Shown: positions 25,437 through 36,242 of the stretch, piece after piece
Position numbering within the stretch: position 1 is the stretch's first letter
How the letters are laid out: each line of letters begins with the position of its first letter
Assembly: GCF_009727055.1 (NCBI RefSeq)
Contig: NC_052354.1
Location: forward strand, 55,101,382 to 55,165,381
DNA: 64,000 bases
Direction: 5' to 3'
DNA from: Benincasa hispida
Lineage: Eukaryota; Streptophyta; Magnoliopsida; Cucurbitales; Cucurbitaceae
Translations under genes and position numbers: made by a program
The notes under the pieces: generated by a model
Seen by the model: the letters and a program-made list of their open reading frames with translations, nothing else
Databases searched by the model: none
Told to the model about the DNA's origin: nothing

Positions 25437-26749
25437 CGAGTTAAGGCATATTGCGGGGGTGGTTTTTAGCGAGAAAAGACCTTTGTAGACTTGAGAAGCC
25501 CGGAATAGAGGAAAATAGAGTAGCCCCTGCGCTGGCATGCAACATCATCTGGGGCGCAAGACTTCAGGAGTATCCTTTTGCTTATTTATGATTCATGAAC
25601 TTTCATTTCTACGACACTTCAAATATCATTTATCTATCTGCATTTTACTTGTTTAATCAAAAAAAAAAAAAAAAAAAAAAAAACAAGAAAAATTTTGTTA
25701 ACTTTTATTTTATCATTTGACCCTCTCGATGTTTCTTTGCAAACGATCAAGGTACACGATTGCGGAGGCACTATACGAAGAAGCAACTTATCTTACTCCG
25801 TCACCGCAATCCAAAGAAGGTGGATCGCCGCAAAGCAGGATGCGTCAACGAACAATGCGGGCGACAGCGAAAATTTGGGGGTTGTATTTTTCCATCACTT
25901 TATTCCAAATTTTGCACTATCGCATCGCATTTCAATTTTGAAAATTTTATCACCGCATCCTCTTTGATTACAGCAATCATTTAACATTGATAAATTTAGT
26001 AGGTCAATGCATGCTTTCTCTTTGCCAATTATGATTTCAATGATAAAACAATGTTGCTATTCTTTCGTATATACTAGAGTCAACTTAATTTTAAGATAGT
26101 CACCTCATGAAATATTTCTAGAAGTTAGTGGTTTGTTAGTTTTCCTTCAAACTGACCTTTTACCAAGCTTCCTAAGAACATCACATGACTTCTTTCAATC
26201 TTTTGGCAATGGGGACATTACCGCATTTTAAATTTGGGGGTGAGGTATTTATTTTCGACCTTGCTATTTTTAGCTCTACAAAAAAATATTGAGAATAAAA
26301 ACTCCACTGTCAACGCAATGGGGAAACCCATGTTGATAAGAGTTAAGTTGTGAAGGACACTTACCCATAGTTGGATGTCCGCATGACACACGTGGGGGCA
26401 AGCCAAAATGAAGGCGGTACTGGGATCAGCGCAAGGTAAGAAAAAATAATAATGTCAAGAAATATGCAAGGATAAAAATCATTTGACACCCTAGTGGAAA
26501 AGTTTTCTTTTTGAAATAAATCATGCAATGTCCCGGAAGTTAGTAAAGTCCTTTTGAAGGTTAAACTTGCGGTCCCTAGGTCTTAGAAATATTTTAAGAG
26601 AAGACTTGAATAAGAATTGAGGAAATTTTAGTGTATAGGTTTTGAATGGAGTATCCTTGAGAAATCTAGGAAAAGAGAATTGTGGTCGACTTGCTAAAGG
26701 AAATCTTTAGCTTATGCTTGAGGACAAGCATTTTTTAAATTTGAGGGTG
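25437..26749 (+). other. 3' untranslated region of the plus-strand Athila element
   Basis: Follows the integrase stop. It contains a 25-nt A-run at 25659-25683, one copy of the conserved hairpin (26371-26406), the ATGCTTG-AGGA-CAAGCAT hairpin (26714-26731) and the purine tract TTTGAGGGTG before the LTR. No third ORF is present in this copy, unlike the LTR2 family. The three overlapping ORFs at 25695-25984 are not supported by composition or homology. Confidence 0.7.
26371..26406 (+). repeat. Athila 3' region hairpin, plus-strand copy
   Basis: The stem arms TTGG, TGTCC, CATG pair with CGTG, GGGCA, CCAA using two G-T wobble pairs. Homologues with changed but still paired bases are at 15520-15555, 15656-15691, 36868-36901, 37015-37050 and 37181-37216. 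Confidence 0.75.
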
Positions 26750-28410
26750 TGATAACGAGCAGAAATGCGCGTTATTACAGTGTTAAGTTCTTAAACAATG
26801 CTGGCTTGCGTTGATAAAATATGTTAGATTGTGTCCAAAAAGCATTAAGTTCATAACATTGTGGTCGCATGCGTTCATCGCATAGAAATAGTTAACTTTT
26901 GTCTTTTTATGCAGAATATGCGTTGACACAAGGTGAAAAACGCGATCACAAGAAATCAACGGTCGAGTACAGCATTATCGCAAGACTTTGCGGTGATTTG
27001 TGTTCACAAACATCTGCTCAAGAAGGATTACCGCATAGAGCCAGCGCAACTTGGTAAGCGCATCTGGGTGAAAGGCATAATTAATCACGATGGGACAGAA
27101 AGCTGATGACGGTCGAATCAGAATTAAGTTGACAAACCACTAACGATAACAAGTACATTCAGCTTTTCGGTGACAAATATTCGGCACATCAGTCAGAGAA
27201 TTAAAGCCATCCCATCTGTGCAATCATAAGAGAGAAGCCGCCTTCACCCCGAAGCTCTATAAATACCGAAGGCATCCTTCAAAAGGGTTCAGTAAGTTCA
27301 GTTCTTTTTTGTTTCATAGTTTTAGCTTTGTCCATAGTTTTTCCTTTGTATTTTAAGGCGGAAGCAGAGAAGGAGGTTGTGTCGATAGATCATTCCAATG
27401 AGCTCGGGAGAGTGCGGAAGCATCAAGATCAGAGAGAGGGCCAGCTCCTGCAGAAGCAGGAATATCTTTGAACGAATAAAGTTGCCAATGTAAAAGCCTT
27501 GGGCAGCAAGGGATTGCTACCAGGCTCTCTACCTTTATCTTCCATTGTTATTTTGTATTCAAACTCATTTATAGAAATGGAATTTACTTCTCTATATCTG
27601 TTCACTCTTTGTTATTTACGCAATAAATCTGTTGAATGGGTTGAGAGGCACTTAGCTAGCATAACTGGGGATCTTCATTCTATGCGTTTATCTTGTATTA
27701 TGTATGCTTCATTCATCCATTGGAGATACTTGGGAGGGTAGTCTAAGGACAGGATCTAGGCTTCGAAAAGTCAGGTTAGAATCTAGGCTCAAGAGAGTTA
27801 GATTAGAACGCATAATCCAGAGATAGGAGCTTAAGAATAAACATTGTTTGCTATTAATGCATCGCATGCATCCTAAAGATAGGATATGATCGTATGCGGT
27901 CACCTTGTCTTTATGTACATCTTGCATCATCGCATAGGAAAAGAGTAGAGAGTTAGGAATGAGCTCTAAGAAACTTTTGCATTCAACACATACGTTCTAG
28001 ACTTAAAAGCACTGCATTTGCATTAAAAAATGACTTGTTGTGCATGGTTGTAGCATGATCGCATAGTCTGACGAATTCCCAGGTAACGCTAGTTAAAGAC
28101 CTTCTCAACCCATTCCTCTGCATACTCAGTGCATCTATCGCATACTCAAACTTTTCACAAATCCACCGCATTTATTTATTTCATTACCGCAATCAACAAT
28201 CACAACAACTATTGATTTATTTGGTTACCGCAAAGTCTTTCTGAGAAATTATTACTGCATATTGTTTTCCCAAGTCATTGAATTCGACCCTAGACTTACC
28301 AAGAAACTCAGTGGGGTTTACACTTTGATTCCACTAAGAAAACTTGATTGTTCAATGCAACTCTATTACAACATTTCATTCATAATTTCATCTCGTAAAA
28401 TAACGCAATA
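26750..28410 (+). repeat. 3' LTR (LTR1) of the plus-strand Athila element
   Basis: Starts TGATAACGAGCAG right after the purine tract and ends ...TAACGCAATA, where the usual terminal TCA has decayed to ATA. It is 1661 bp, with a TATA box at 27256-27268. It is directly followed by a second primer site and a second gag, so it also acts as the 5' LTR of a partial downstream copy. Confidence 0.85.
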
Positions 28411-28416
28411 AGTTTT

Positions 28417-28434
28417 TGGCACCGTTGTCGAGGA
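28417..28434 (+). other. Second Athila primer-binding site
   Basis: TGGCACCGTTGTCGAGGA follows the LTR end at 28410 and precedes a second gag copy. This gives the order LTR-internal-LTR-internal expected of a tandem array made by unequal recombination. Confidence 0.8.
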
Positions 28435-28577
28435 CTTCGGCAAATTAGTGTGCTAACGGTAATTTTTCTAATTTCTTTGCAGACTTTCAATTTTTGGCGA
28501 ATTATGACTCGGAGATTGAGAGGACGTTCAGAAGGAGATTAAGAGACCGCCAACAACAATAGCTAGATAAAGAAGAT

Positions 28578-29175
28578 ATGGCGGAGCAGCCTGGAAACGG
28601 AGCACCAAACGAAAACAACGTCATGGCGAATCCAATCCTCCTAGCAAACGATTGTAGTAGGCCCATTAGGGACTATGCATCGCCAAAGCTCTATGATTTC
28701 TCTCCAGGAATCATGAGGCCTACCCTTGATGGAAGTCGATTCGAAATGAAGCCGGTGATGCTACAGATGATCCAGACTGCAGGACAATTCAGAGGAAGGC
28801 GTGGCGAGGACCCGCACGCCCACCTCCGTAGCTTTATAGAAATATGCAATACTTTATTGTTACCGAACATCTCTGCCGAAGAAGTTCGACTAACTCTGTT
28901 TCTTCTTCAGCCTGGCCTCCTCGAGCCGGTAGAGATCACTTCATGGGAACAGGTCGTAGAGAAGTTCATAAAGAAATATTTTCCACCTACTGAGAATGTT
29001 TGACGAAGGAAACTAATAACTAATTTTGAACAAGACGTGGACGAATCGCTCAACGATGCCTGGGCGAGGTTTAAGCGGTTGGTTAGGGACTGTCCACACA
29101 ATGGATCGTTAGACAGCCTTCAGATGGAAATCTTTTATCACGATTTAAATCTTGCTTCGCAAACCGCTGCTAAGA
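28578..29175 (+). pseudogene. Second Athila gag copy, truncated
   Basis: Nearly the same as 20250-20870 (MAEQPGNGAPNENN, GEDPHAHLRSFIEICNT). It has a short rearrangement around FLLQPGLLEP, where the other copy has FPFSLCDQARKWVCSLEPG. The same TGA occurs after PPTENV. It ends within the helix SLQMEIFYHDLN...TAA at about 29172, where LTR2 sequence begins. Confidence 0.9.
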
Positions 29176-30611
29176 ATGTCTGATGAGATTGATCACGTAA
29201 CAGAAGGATTATTCACTCCACCATTTCCGGAATTGCCATAACAATAAAGTGGGGTTCACACTGCAGAGAGTCAAAGATGAGCCTATAAATAGCCTCTGAA
29301 ATTCTATTGGAAAATATACTTGATACGGGCATATTTTGATATTTGTATATTGAGAGAGAGACTGGTTTAAAGAGCCTGATCAGAGAAGATCTGGGAAGAT
29401 TTAAGAGACAAGGCTGAGAGGCGAGTCTTAGGGCAAATCCTTTCAATCCCCACCGTGGAAGCTCTGTACCAAGGTCACTTCTACCGGACGAGCAAGTCTG
29501 AGAGGGAAGCTCTTCTCTTCATCCACTCCATCCACCGGCAAGCAAATCCACCGTCCAGATCTGTGTCAAGATGTTGGCACTTTTCTGTATTTGTTTCTAT
29601 CTCTTTATCATCAATTGTATTCATCTTCTTAGTCTATCATTCACACCATGTATCAAACGCTAAATATTAGTATTGAATGTCATGATCATTTTTATCTCCA
29701 TCTTTCAATCTATCTCCATTCCTCCATTAATCGCTTTCTCCATGATGTTTTCTTAATCCCTTGGTAATTAGCATGAATCTAACAAGTAAATTAATCTGTG
29801 CTAAGGAAATAAATATGTTAGCTAAAGCATGCTAGACGGCATCTTCACCTGTGAGAGCAGAAGTGAAGATGCCATTCCTCCTGTCGAGAGAAGGTTGGAA
29901 GAATGCATTAACTCAAGCAAGAAGTACTTCCAGAGATGGAAGCAACCTTGCGTTCATTACGTTCATCCCTGTTTCACCATAAAGATGTGGGAAAGCGGCT
30001 GATCACCGAGAGGTGTACGCCAAGGGAAAGTGGAACCGTAGTTATATCTTTAACGCAATTAATGAACTTGTGATGTTTATATTAATTATCCTTTCTATTT
30101 TTGTTTCATACATAAAGACTTGTCACCGCATAACACGACCCTTTGTATAATCTTCACAGTCAGTCCCAAACTCAGTATCATGTATCAGTATCCTGTATCT
30201 TGTATCATAATAGCTTAGGTTTACTTTTATCGCACTTTATTTTATTATCGCAACTTTACTTTACAAGAATATTTTTACTTTACCGCAACTTTTAATACAT
30301 GTATAAACCAATCTTTTATTAATTGAAAAACCCCCGGTCGCATATATCACGAACTTAATGCATTAACTACGCAATCCCTGTGTTCAACCTCGGATCACTT
30401 CGAGAAACTTGTAGTGGAATTATACTTGGTTTCAACGCAAGGAAACTTGTGACAACGCATAGCATACTACCAACATTTCATTAATAACGTATACATCTAG
30501 AAGTAGTATCGCATAAAAGTCTGAATAAGCATAACACGTCATCCACATTCCATTTCCATCATTTATCACTGTCCATGTGCTTGTTTAACACCGTCAATGT
30601 ATGCCTCTATA
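29176..30611 (+). repeat. LTR2 copy, 5'-truncated
   Basis: Matches 37990-39426 and lacks the first 430 bp or so, including the hairpin terminus. It has a TATA box at 29282-29293 (CCTATAAATAGCC) and a conserved internal stem-loop at 29838-29873. It ends ...CTCTATA just before a primer-like site, so it serves as the 5' LTR of the LTR2-family element. Confidence 0.8.
29838..29873 (+). repeat. Stem-loop inside LTR2
   Basis: Perfect 11-bp arms GGCATCTTCAC and GTGAAGATGCC around a 14-nt loop. Copies at 32251-32286, 38655-38690 and 44376-44411 keep most of the pairing, with a G-T pair or an A-T pair replacing the G-C pair next to the stem end. It lies downstream of the TATA box, so it should be present in the element RNA. 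Confidence 0.65.
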
Positions 30612-30617
30612 AGTTTA

Positions 30618-30635
30618 TGGCACCATTTTTGGGGA
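30618..30635 (+). other. Degenerate primer-binding site of LTR2 element
   Basis: TGGCACCATTTTTGGGGA has the frame and spacing (AGTTTA before it) of the Athila tRNA-Asp site but with four or five changes. The element may use another primer or be long dead. Confidence 0.55.
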
Positions 30636-30830
30636 TTGGTAACGATTATTGTTGAGTATGTTTGTGATATTTTGTAGGACAGATCTCTTTGTACTGGCTA
30701 TTTATCGCGGAAAGCAGTCTGACAGTTTATGAGTACTGGGACTGACCCAGAATTTGAAGCTAACCCAGAGATCAAGCGTACATTTCGCGCAAGGGCACGC
30801 CAGAACCAAGCGAGGTGAAAGAAGGCCAAC

Positions 30831-32186
30831 GTGGCAGATAATAATAATGACAATGTGGCTCTCACAGAAAATCAAGGGATGGGACGGCCAGTGCAAGATC
30901 CAGTTTTCCTTGCCGCTGACCGCAACATTCCGACGAGAGACTATGTGGTGCCCAATCTATATGATTTTTTTCCCGAAATATCAAGGCTAATCGTTGAAGA
31001 GAACGCAAGATTTGAGATCAAATCGGTCATGCTCCAAATGATCCAGAATGCGAGGCAGTTTGGAGGATTGCAGCTGTCTCTTATACACATCTAGATGTGT
31101 ATAAGAGACATACCCCTGAAGGTATCAGATTATATCTCTTCCCTTACACCTTGAGGGATGAGGCCAAGAGGTGGGCTCATTCACTGGAGCCAAATGAGAT
31201 TACTTTATGGGATCAGTTGGTTGAGCGATTTATGAAGAAGTTCTTCCCTCCGGCTGTCAACGCAAGGCGATGGAAAGATGTGTTGAACTTTGAACAGATG
31301 GATAACGAGACCCTTAGCACCGCCTGGGTGCGACTCAGAAGACTGGTGAAAAATTGTCCGCATATCGGGATACCCGATTGCATCCTGATGGAGACCTTTT
31401 ATAATGGCCTGAACAGATCAACGTAGGCTATTGTTGATGCCTCCGCGGCAGGAGGTTTTATGGATAAGACATATACTGAGGCCAAGGTCATCCTTGACCG
31501 CATCTCGCGAAATATGGATGAATGGGTAGACGATGGATATAGAGGAAGAGGCTCCGAAAGAAGAAGAAATGAAACTGCCATTGTCCCTGTGTTGACAGTG
31601 ACTACTTTGGCCGCCCAGATGGCCTCAGTGACTTCTATCCTCCAATCGATGGCGCTGAATCAAGGTGCCCTCTCCCAAACAACAACGCAACCCAATGCGC
31701 TGGCACAAGTGGTCGCAATTAGTTGCGTTAATTGTGGAGGAGGCCTTGCAGCGGAAATGTGCCCATCGAACATGCAGCAAGTATGTGCAATCCAGAATAA
31801 CCCCTTCAGCAACACGTATAATCCTGGTTGAAGGAGTCACCCTAACTTCGGTTGAGGAGGGAATCAAAACCAAGGTGGGCCAAGTAACCATCAGAATAGC
31901 AATTCAAGGAATCGAGGAAACCCTCCACCTTTTCACCACAATTAGAATCAGGGTCAACAAAGGCAATCGCACAATCAGCAACCCTCATCTTTAAACACCT
32001 TTAGTAATTCATTGGAGGCCCTGCTCAAGCAATACATGGATAAAAACGATGTGGTGATGCAGGCGCAGGCGTCTTCAATAAGAAATTTGGAGATTCAAGT
32101 GGGGCAGCGGGCATCCGAACTTCGAAATAGAACACCTGGAATGTTGCCCAGCAATTCTGAAGCCCCGGGATCTCATGGAAAGGAGN
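30831..32186 (+). pseudogene. gag of the LTR2-family Athila-like element, interrupted by adapter
   Basis: Starts MADNNNDNVALTENQ. The LYDFFPEISR and MIQNARQF segments parallel Athila gag but are clearly diverged from 20250-21557. At 31074 the frame is broken by adapter sequence, and roughly 27 codons (the GEDPHAHLRSF region in the sister gag) are missing. Afterwards come LYLFPYTLRDEAKRWAHSLEP, ERFMKKFFPP and FYNGLNRS, then a TAG. The zinc motif reads CVNCGGGLAAEMC, with the expected His replaced by Leu. A low-complexity Asn/Gln-rich tail and SLEALLKQYMDKND follow. The sequence ends at a single N at 32186, joined to LTR2. Confidence 0.85.
31074..31110. other. Nextera mate-pair junction adapter left in the assembly
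   Basis: CTGTCTCTTATACACATCT (31074-31092) is followed directly by AGATGTGTATAAGAGACA (31093-31110), its reverse complement lacking only the final G. This is the Tn5 mosaic-end duplex that marks circularised mate-pair library junctions. It replaces part of gag, so the two flanks were joined artificially. It is not a natural Tn5 end in this plant. Confidence 0.95.
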
Positions 32187-32957
32187 GAATTAAACAAGTA
32201 ATTTAATTCGTGCTAAAGAAATAAATATGTTTACCTAAAGCATGCTAGACGGCATCTTCACCTGTGAGAGCAGAAGTGAAGATGTCATTCTGATCTGTCG
32301 AGAGAAGGTTAGAAGAATGCGTTAACTAAAGCAAGAAGTACTTCCAAAGATGGAAGCAACCTTGCGGTCATTACGTTCATCCCTATTTCACCACAGAGAT
32401 GTGGGAACACGACCGATCACTGAGAGGTGTACGCCAAGGGAAAGCGGAGCCGCACTTATGTCTTTAACACAATTAAGGAACTTGCGATGTTTATATTAAT
32501 TATCTTTTCTCTTTCTGCTTCGTACATAAAGCCTTGCCACCGCATAACACGATTCTTTGTATAATCTTCACAGTTAGTCTCAAATTTGGTATCATATAAC
32601 AGGTAACCTATATCTTGTACCATCATAGCTTAGGTTTACTTTTATCGCACTTTATTTTATTGCAACTTTACTTTACCGCAAATTTTACTTTACCGCAATT
32701 TTAAATACCTGTATAAACCAATCTTTTATTAAATTGAAAAACCTTCGGTCGCATATATCACGAACGTAACACAATTAACCTAAAACAATCCCTATGTTCG
32801 ACCTCGGATCACTCCGAGAAACTCGCGGTGGAATTGTACTTGGTTTCAATGCAAGGAAACTTGTGACAATGCATAGCATACTACAAGCATTTCGTTAATA
32901 ACGCATACATCTAGAAGTAGTATCGCATATCATTGCATCATCAAATTATGCGTTACA
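32187..32957 (+). repeat. LTR2 fragment (3' half)
   Basis: Starts mid-LTR right after a single N and ends ...GCGTTACA, followed by AGTTTATGGAC, the position where a primer site would be. It includes the stem-loop 32251-32286. The N marks an assembly join, so its contact with gag is doubtful. Confidence 0.75.
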
Positions 32958-33325
32958 AGTTTATGGACTTGTATCATGCAATATATATCGTAGTGTGTGT
33001 GCTTAAAATAGAAAGAACATCAAAAAAAAAATTATGTCATCAGCTTCCAAGGATATGATGAGTTTGCAGTTGAAAGGACGTACGACTCTGTAACTTTATA
33101 AATGTAAAGAGTGCTAGCGGCAGGCTTTTTGAGTAGTTTGAGGCTTGCCACCACAGAATCCGCGTTGGGCCCATCAAGGACCAACCTATAAAAGCAGGTC
33201 TCTTCGTCTTAGGCTGTTTACTTGCTTCATTTTGCAAAAAGAAACCCTAAATCGCCTCTGCACACCAAACCTTTCTTCCTTCCCAGAACCTTAATGATTT
33301 CCAGTTTTCTTTTGCTCCGACATCC
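32958..33325 (+). other. Leader before the third ORF
   Basis: Non-coding, with an A-run near 33022. It has CT-rich sequence (CTTTCTTCCTTCCC near 33268) shortly before the ORF start. I see no gag or pol in it, so the pol of this element is missing between here and the LTR. Confidence 0.45.
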
Positions 33326-36242
33326 ATGACAGATCAGACTTCCCAGCCATCTTCTTCACCTTCATCACCTTTGACAACCCAGCTTACCATGCAAGAGGCG
33401 GCATTCCTTGCAGCCAATCGCCATCTCACTGCTCAGCCACAGACTGTCTCTCGACTCGCCGGAAGACCTTGGTGAAACCCCTTAGCAGCCAAGTCACTTC
33501 AATTCAAGAGGGGGCAAAGTTCTGAAAGCACCCCACTCCCAACACCAACATTCTCCTCTAAAAGTGAGAAGAAGAGACAAGACGATAAGGAGGTGTTTGG
33601 GAGCATTCTCAGCACCCTGGAGAAAGGAGAAGGACTACCCGAGGCTGGGGTTGTGAACCAACCACTACCTACAGAGGAGGTGACGGAAGAGAAGTCAAGG
33701 AGAAATGCTCTAGTCATTGTGGATCCTAAGGAAACTGCGCAAGTATGATCCTATGAAGGACCTATCAGAGTCGCTTCGGAGGAAGCGGCGGCGGAGAAGC
33801 GGCTCAAAGGGGCTGAAGAGGAGAAGAAGAAAAAGAGCAAGGAAAAGAAGGCTGGAGGAGATGAGCAATCCCATCTAAACAAAGCAGAGAAGAAGATCAA
33901 AGAGAAGAAGGATGAAGAAGATGAGGAGGCCAGGCTGAAGAAGAAACAAGAAAGAAGTGTGAAGAAAGAATGCAGGCGGGAGGAAAGGCGCCTGAAGAAG
34001 GAAAAAGAAAGGAAAAAGAGGGCTGCAAGCCCAGACCTGGACGGGGAATCCACCTCCGTTGGGGAGGATAAGGGGGAATCAGCGCAACTTAGAGAACCAG
34101 CCCAACATGAAACAACGCAAATGGTTGCGACTGACGAAGGAGAAGAAGGAGATATTACCTCCTTGATGCGGCGTCGCAAGGAGAATGCGCCGCAATGGTC
34201 AACCGTGGACCCTCCAATTTTGATTGACGCATTAGAAGAGTAGGAGAGAAGAAGAATGGAGGAAGAAGAGAAGCAGGAGAAAATGTTGCGAGCAAAACTC
34301 ATCATCGTAGAAGGTAATCAAAGAAGAAAATTATAAGATGAGGAGGTGCACCGCAATAATGAAATATCGAGAATCGAGGAAATAAAAAGGCTCGAAGAAG
34401 AACAGCACCTTTTGTTGGCCTCTGAGTAGTTTGAAAAAGAGTTTGAAACAGAAGAGAGAGAAGAGGCAGAAGAAGAAAGGAAGAAGAAGGCAGAAGAAGA
34501 GAAAAAGAAGAAGGACGAGAAAGAAAAGAAGTGCCAAGAAAACGTGCAGCGCTTAAGAAAGAAGAAGGGAAAAGAACTTGCTGAACGGGAAAAAGAGGAA
34601 CAACGCAAGGAGCGAGAAAGAAAACAAAGGCAGCAATCCCACATTGCGTTGACCAAGAAAAAGGGCAAAGCAGTCGCAGAGAGCAGCAAGCCCGCGTTGG
34701 CAAAGGTGCATCCATCAAGAAAGAAGGAGAACGATGACTTGCTCATGGAGATGGCCTTTTCTACCAGACCTGATTACGAGCATGATCGTAGAACATGAAT
34801 AGGACACATTTTGCCAGTGCCCTGCCATTGTCATTCCAGAGGTAGTGCGCGACTTCTACCACGGACGGCTACATGTCACCAAGGATGTGGTGACCATAAA
34901 AGGGCAAATGGTGTCTTTTAGCACAAGGGACATCAATGAACTGTACCAGATGAAGGATAACCCGAATGCACCAGGCAATAAAATCATTGATGATCCCACT
35001 GAAGAGCAGATGGAAGATGCGCTGCGAATATTAATGCAACCGGGCACTAAGTGGACGGTTTCTTTAAAAGGCATCATGACCCTAGCATCCGAAACACTGC
35101 TTCCTAAGGCACGACTTTGGGTCTATTTGGTCAAACGGTGGTTGATCCCAACTTCCCATGACAAAACAATTTTGAGAGATCGAGTCATGGCATATTGCAT
35201 TGTGCGCGACATTCCAATTGATGTAGGCCAATTGATCGCAAGGCAAATTCGAGGTTTTGTGGGGCACATAAGAGAGCAGTACTTCTTCCCATGGACGGTT
35301 TCAAGTTTATGCCGGGTGTGGGCATTGATGAAGAGCCAACGGCAGAAGTTTACGGCCTAATAAATGTCAAGATTTTGAGGTTGCTCCTCAAAGATTTCCC
35401 ACACTGCCCTAAGCTCCCTTTGAAGAGGCCCAACATTGATTTGAATATGNNNNNNNNNNNNNNNNNNNNNNNNNNNNNNNNNNNNNNNNNNNNNNNNNNN
35501 NNNNNNNNNNNNNNNNNNNNNNNNNNNNNNNNNNNNNNNNNNNNNNNNNNNNNNNNNNNNNNNNNNNNNNNNNNNNNNNNNNNNNNNNNNNNNNNNNNNN
35601 NNNNNNNNNNNNNNNNNNNNNNNNNNNNNNNNNNNTAATAATTCGCCCTCCAAGCCCTCCCGCTACAACTCTTCTTCTTCCCTTCCCGAGCACTTTACCA
35701 ATCTTCTCCTTCCCCTAGATTCTCCAATCGCATACCCAACAGCCCTATCATCACCTTCAGCATCATCACTGTAGCTTTTCCTTCCACCGCCACGTGTTGA
35801 TGACCCACACGATTTGGGAGAAGGCACTTCTGCCCAACCCCAAAACGTCGATGGTGAGGCATCGCAGGCACAACCCACCGTTGCTTCTTTAGCTTTTGAA
35901 TTAGTAGATATGCGGTCCCTTCTTGCCCAACAACAACAACTCTTCTCTCAGCAACAAGCCTTCTTCGGCCAAAGAAATTATGCGGTAATTGAGCGAGTCG
36001 ACGATTTACAACGCAACGCTGCCATGACAAGGCAGGTGTTGATCAATATTCAGCGCAACACTTATACGATCCACCTGCATCAAAGACAACTAGCGGAGCG
36101 GAACCATGAGTACTTTAATTTTCTGACAGCATATCTTCATGGACCCATGGTACCTCCGCATCTCAGGCAACATTTGATTTTTGAAGAAGCTCCTCAAGTA
36201 CCACATCTGAATCCTCCTCCAGAACCTCCTGCTCCTCAATAA
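33326..36242 (+). pseudogene. Third ORF of LTR2 element: K/E-rich coil plus plant transposon-type domain
   Basis: Starts MTDQTSQPSSSPSS and keeps one frame from 33326 to about 34798, apart from TGA at about 33473 and 33746 and a few later stops. Part 1 (residues about 140-480) is an extreme Lys/Glu/Arg coiled-coil or disordered stretch (EEKKKKSKEKK, RREERRLKKEKERKK). Part 2, after a frameshift near 34800, reads IPEVVRDFYHG, VSFSTRDINELY, PGTKWTV, PTSHDKTILRDRV and INELY/LCR-like blocks. This is the layout I know as the Pfam 'putative plant transposon protein' domain. Part 3, past the N gap, is Gln-rich (LLAQQQQLFSQQQAFF) with a proline-rich end PPPEPPAPQ. It lies between pol (missing) and the 3' LTR, the slot of Athila's extra or env-like ORF. 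Its function is unknown. Confidence 0.7.
35450..35635. other. Assembly gap (186 N)
   Basis: Run of N inside the third ORF. The flanking coding frames cannot be joined across it. Confidence 1.

Noticed and set aside
31074..31110. Natural bacterial Tn5-type transposon end
   Set aside because: Two mosaic ends directly back to back with no transposon between them is the library junction, and no transposase or resistance gene is nearby.
33751..34746. Long minus-strand ORFs rich in Ser/Phe/Leu
   Set aside because: They are the antisense of the Lys/Glu-rich third ORF; GAAGAA codons reversed give TTCTTC, which stays open by composition.
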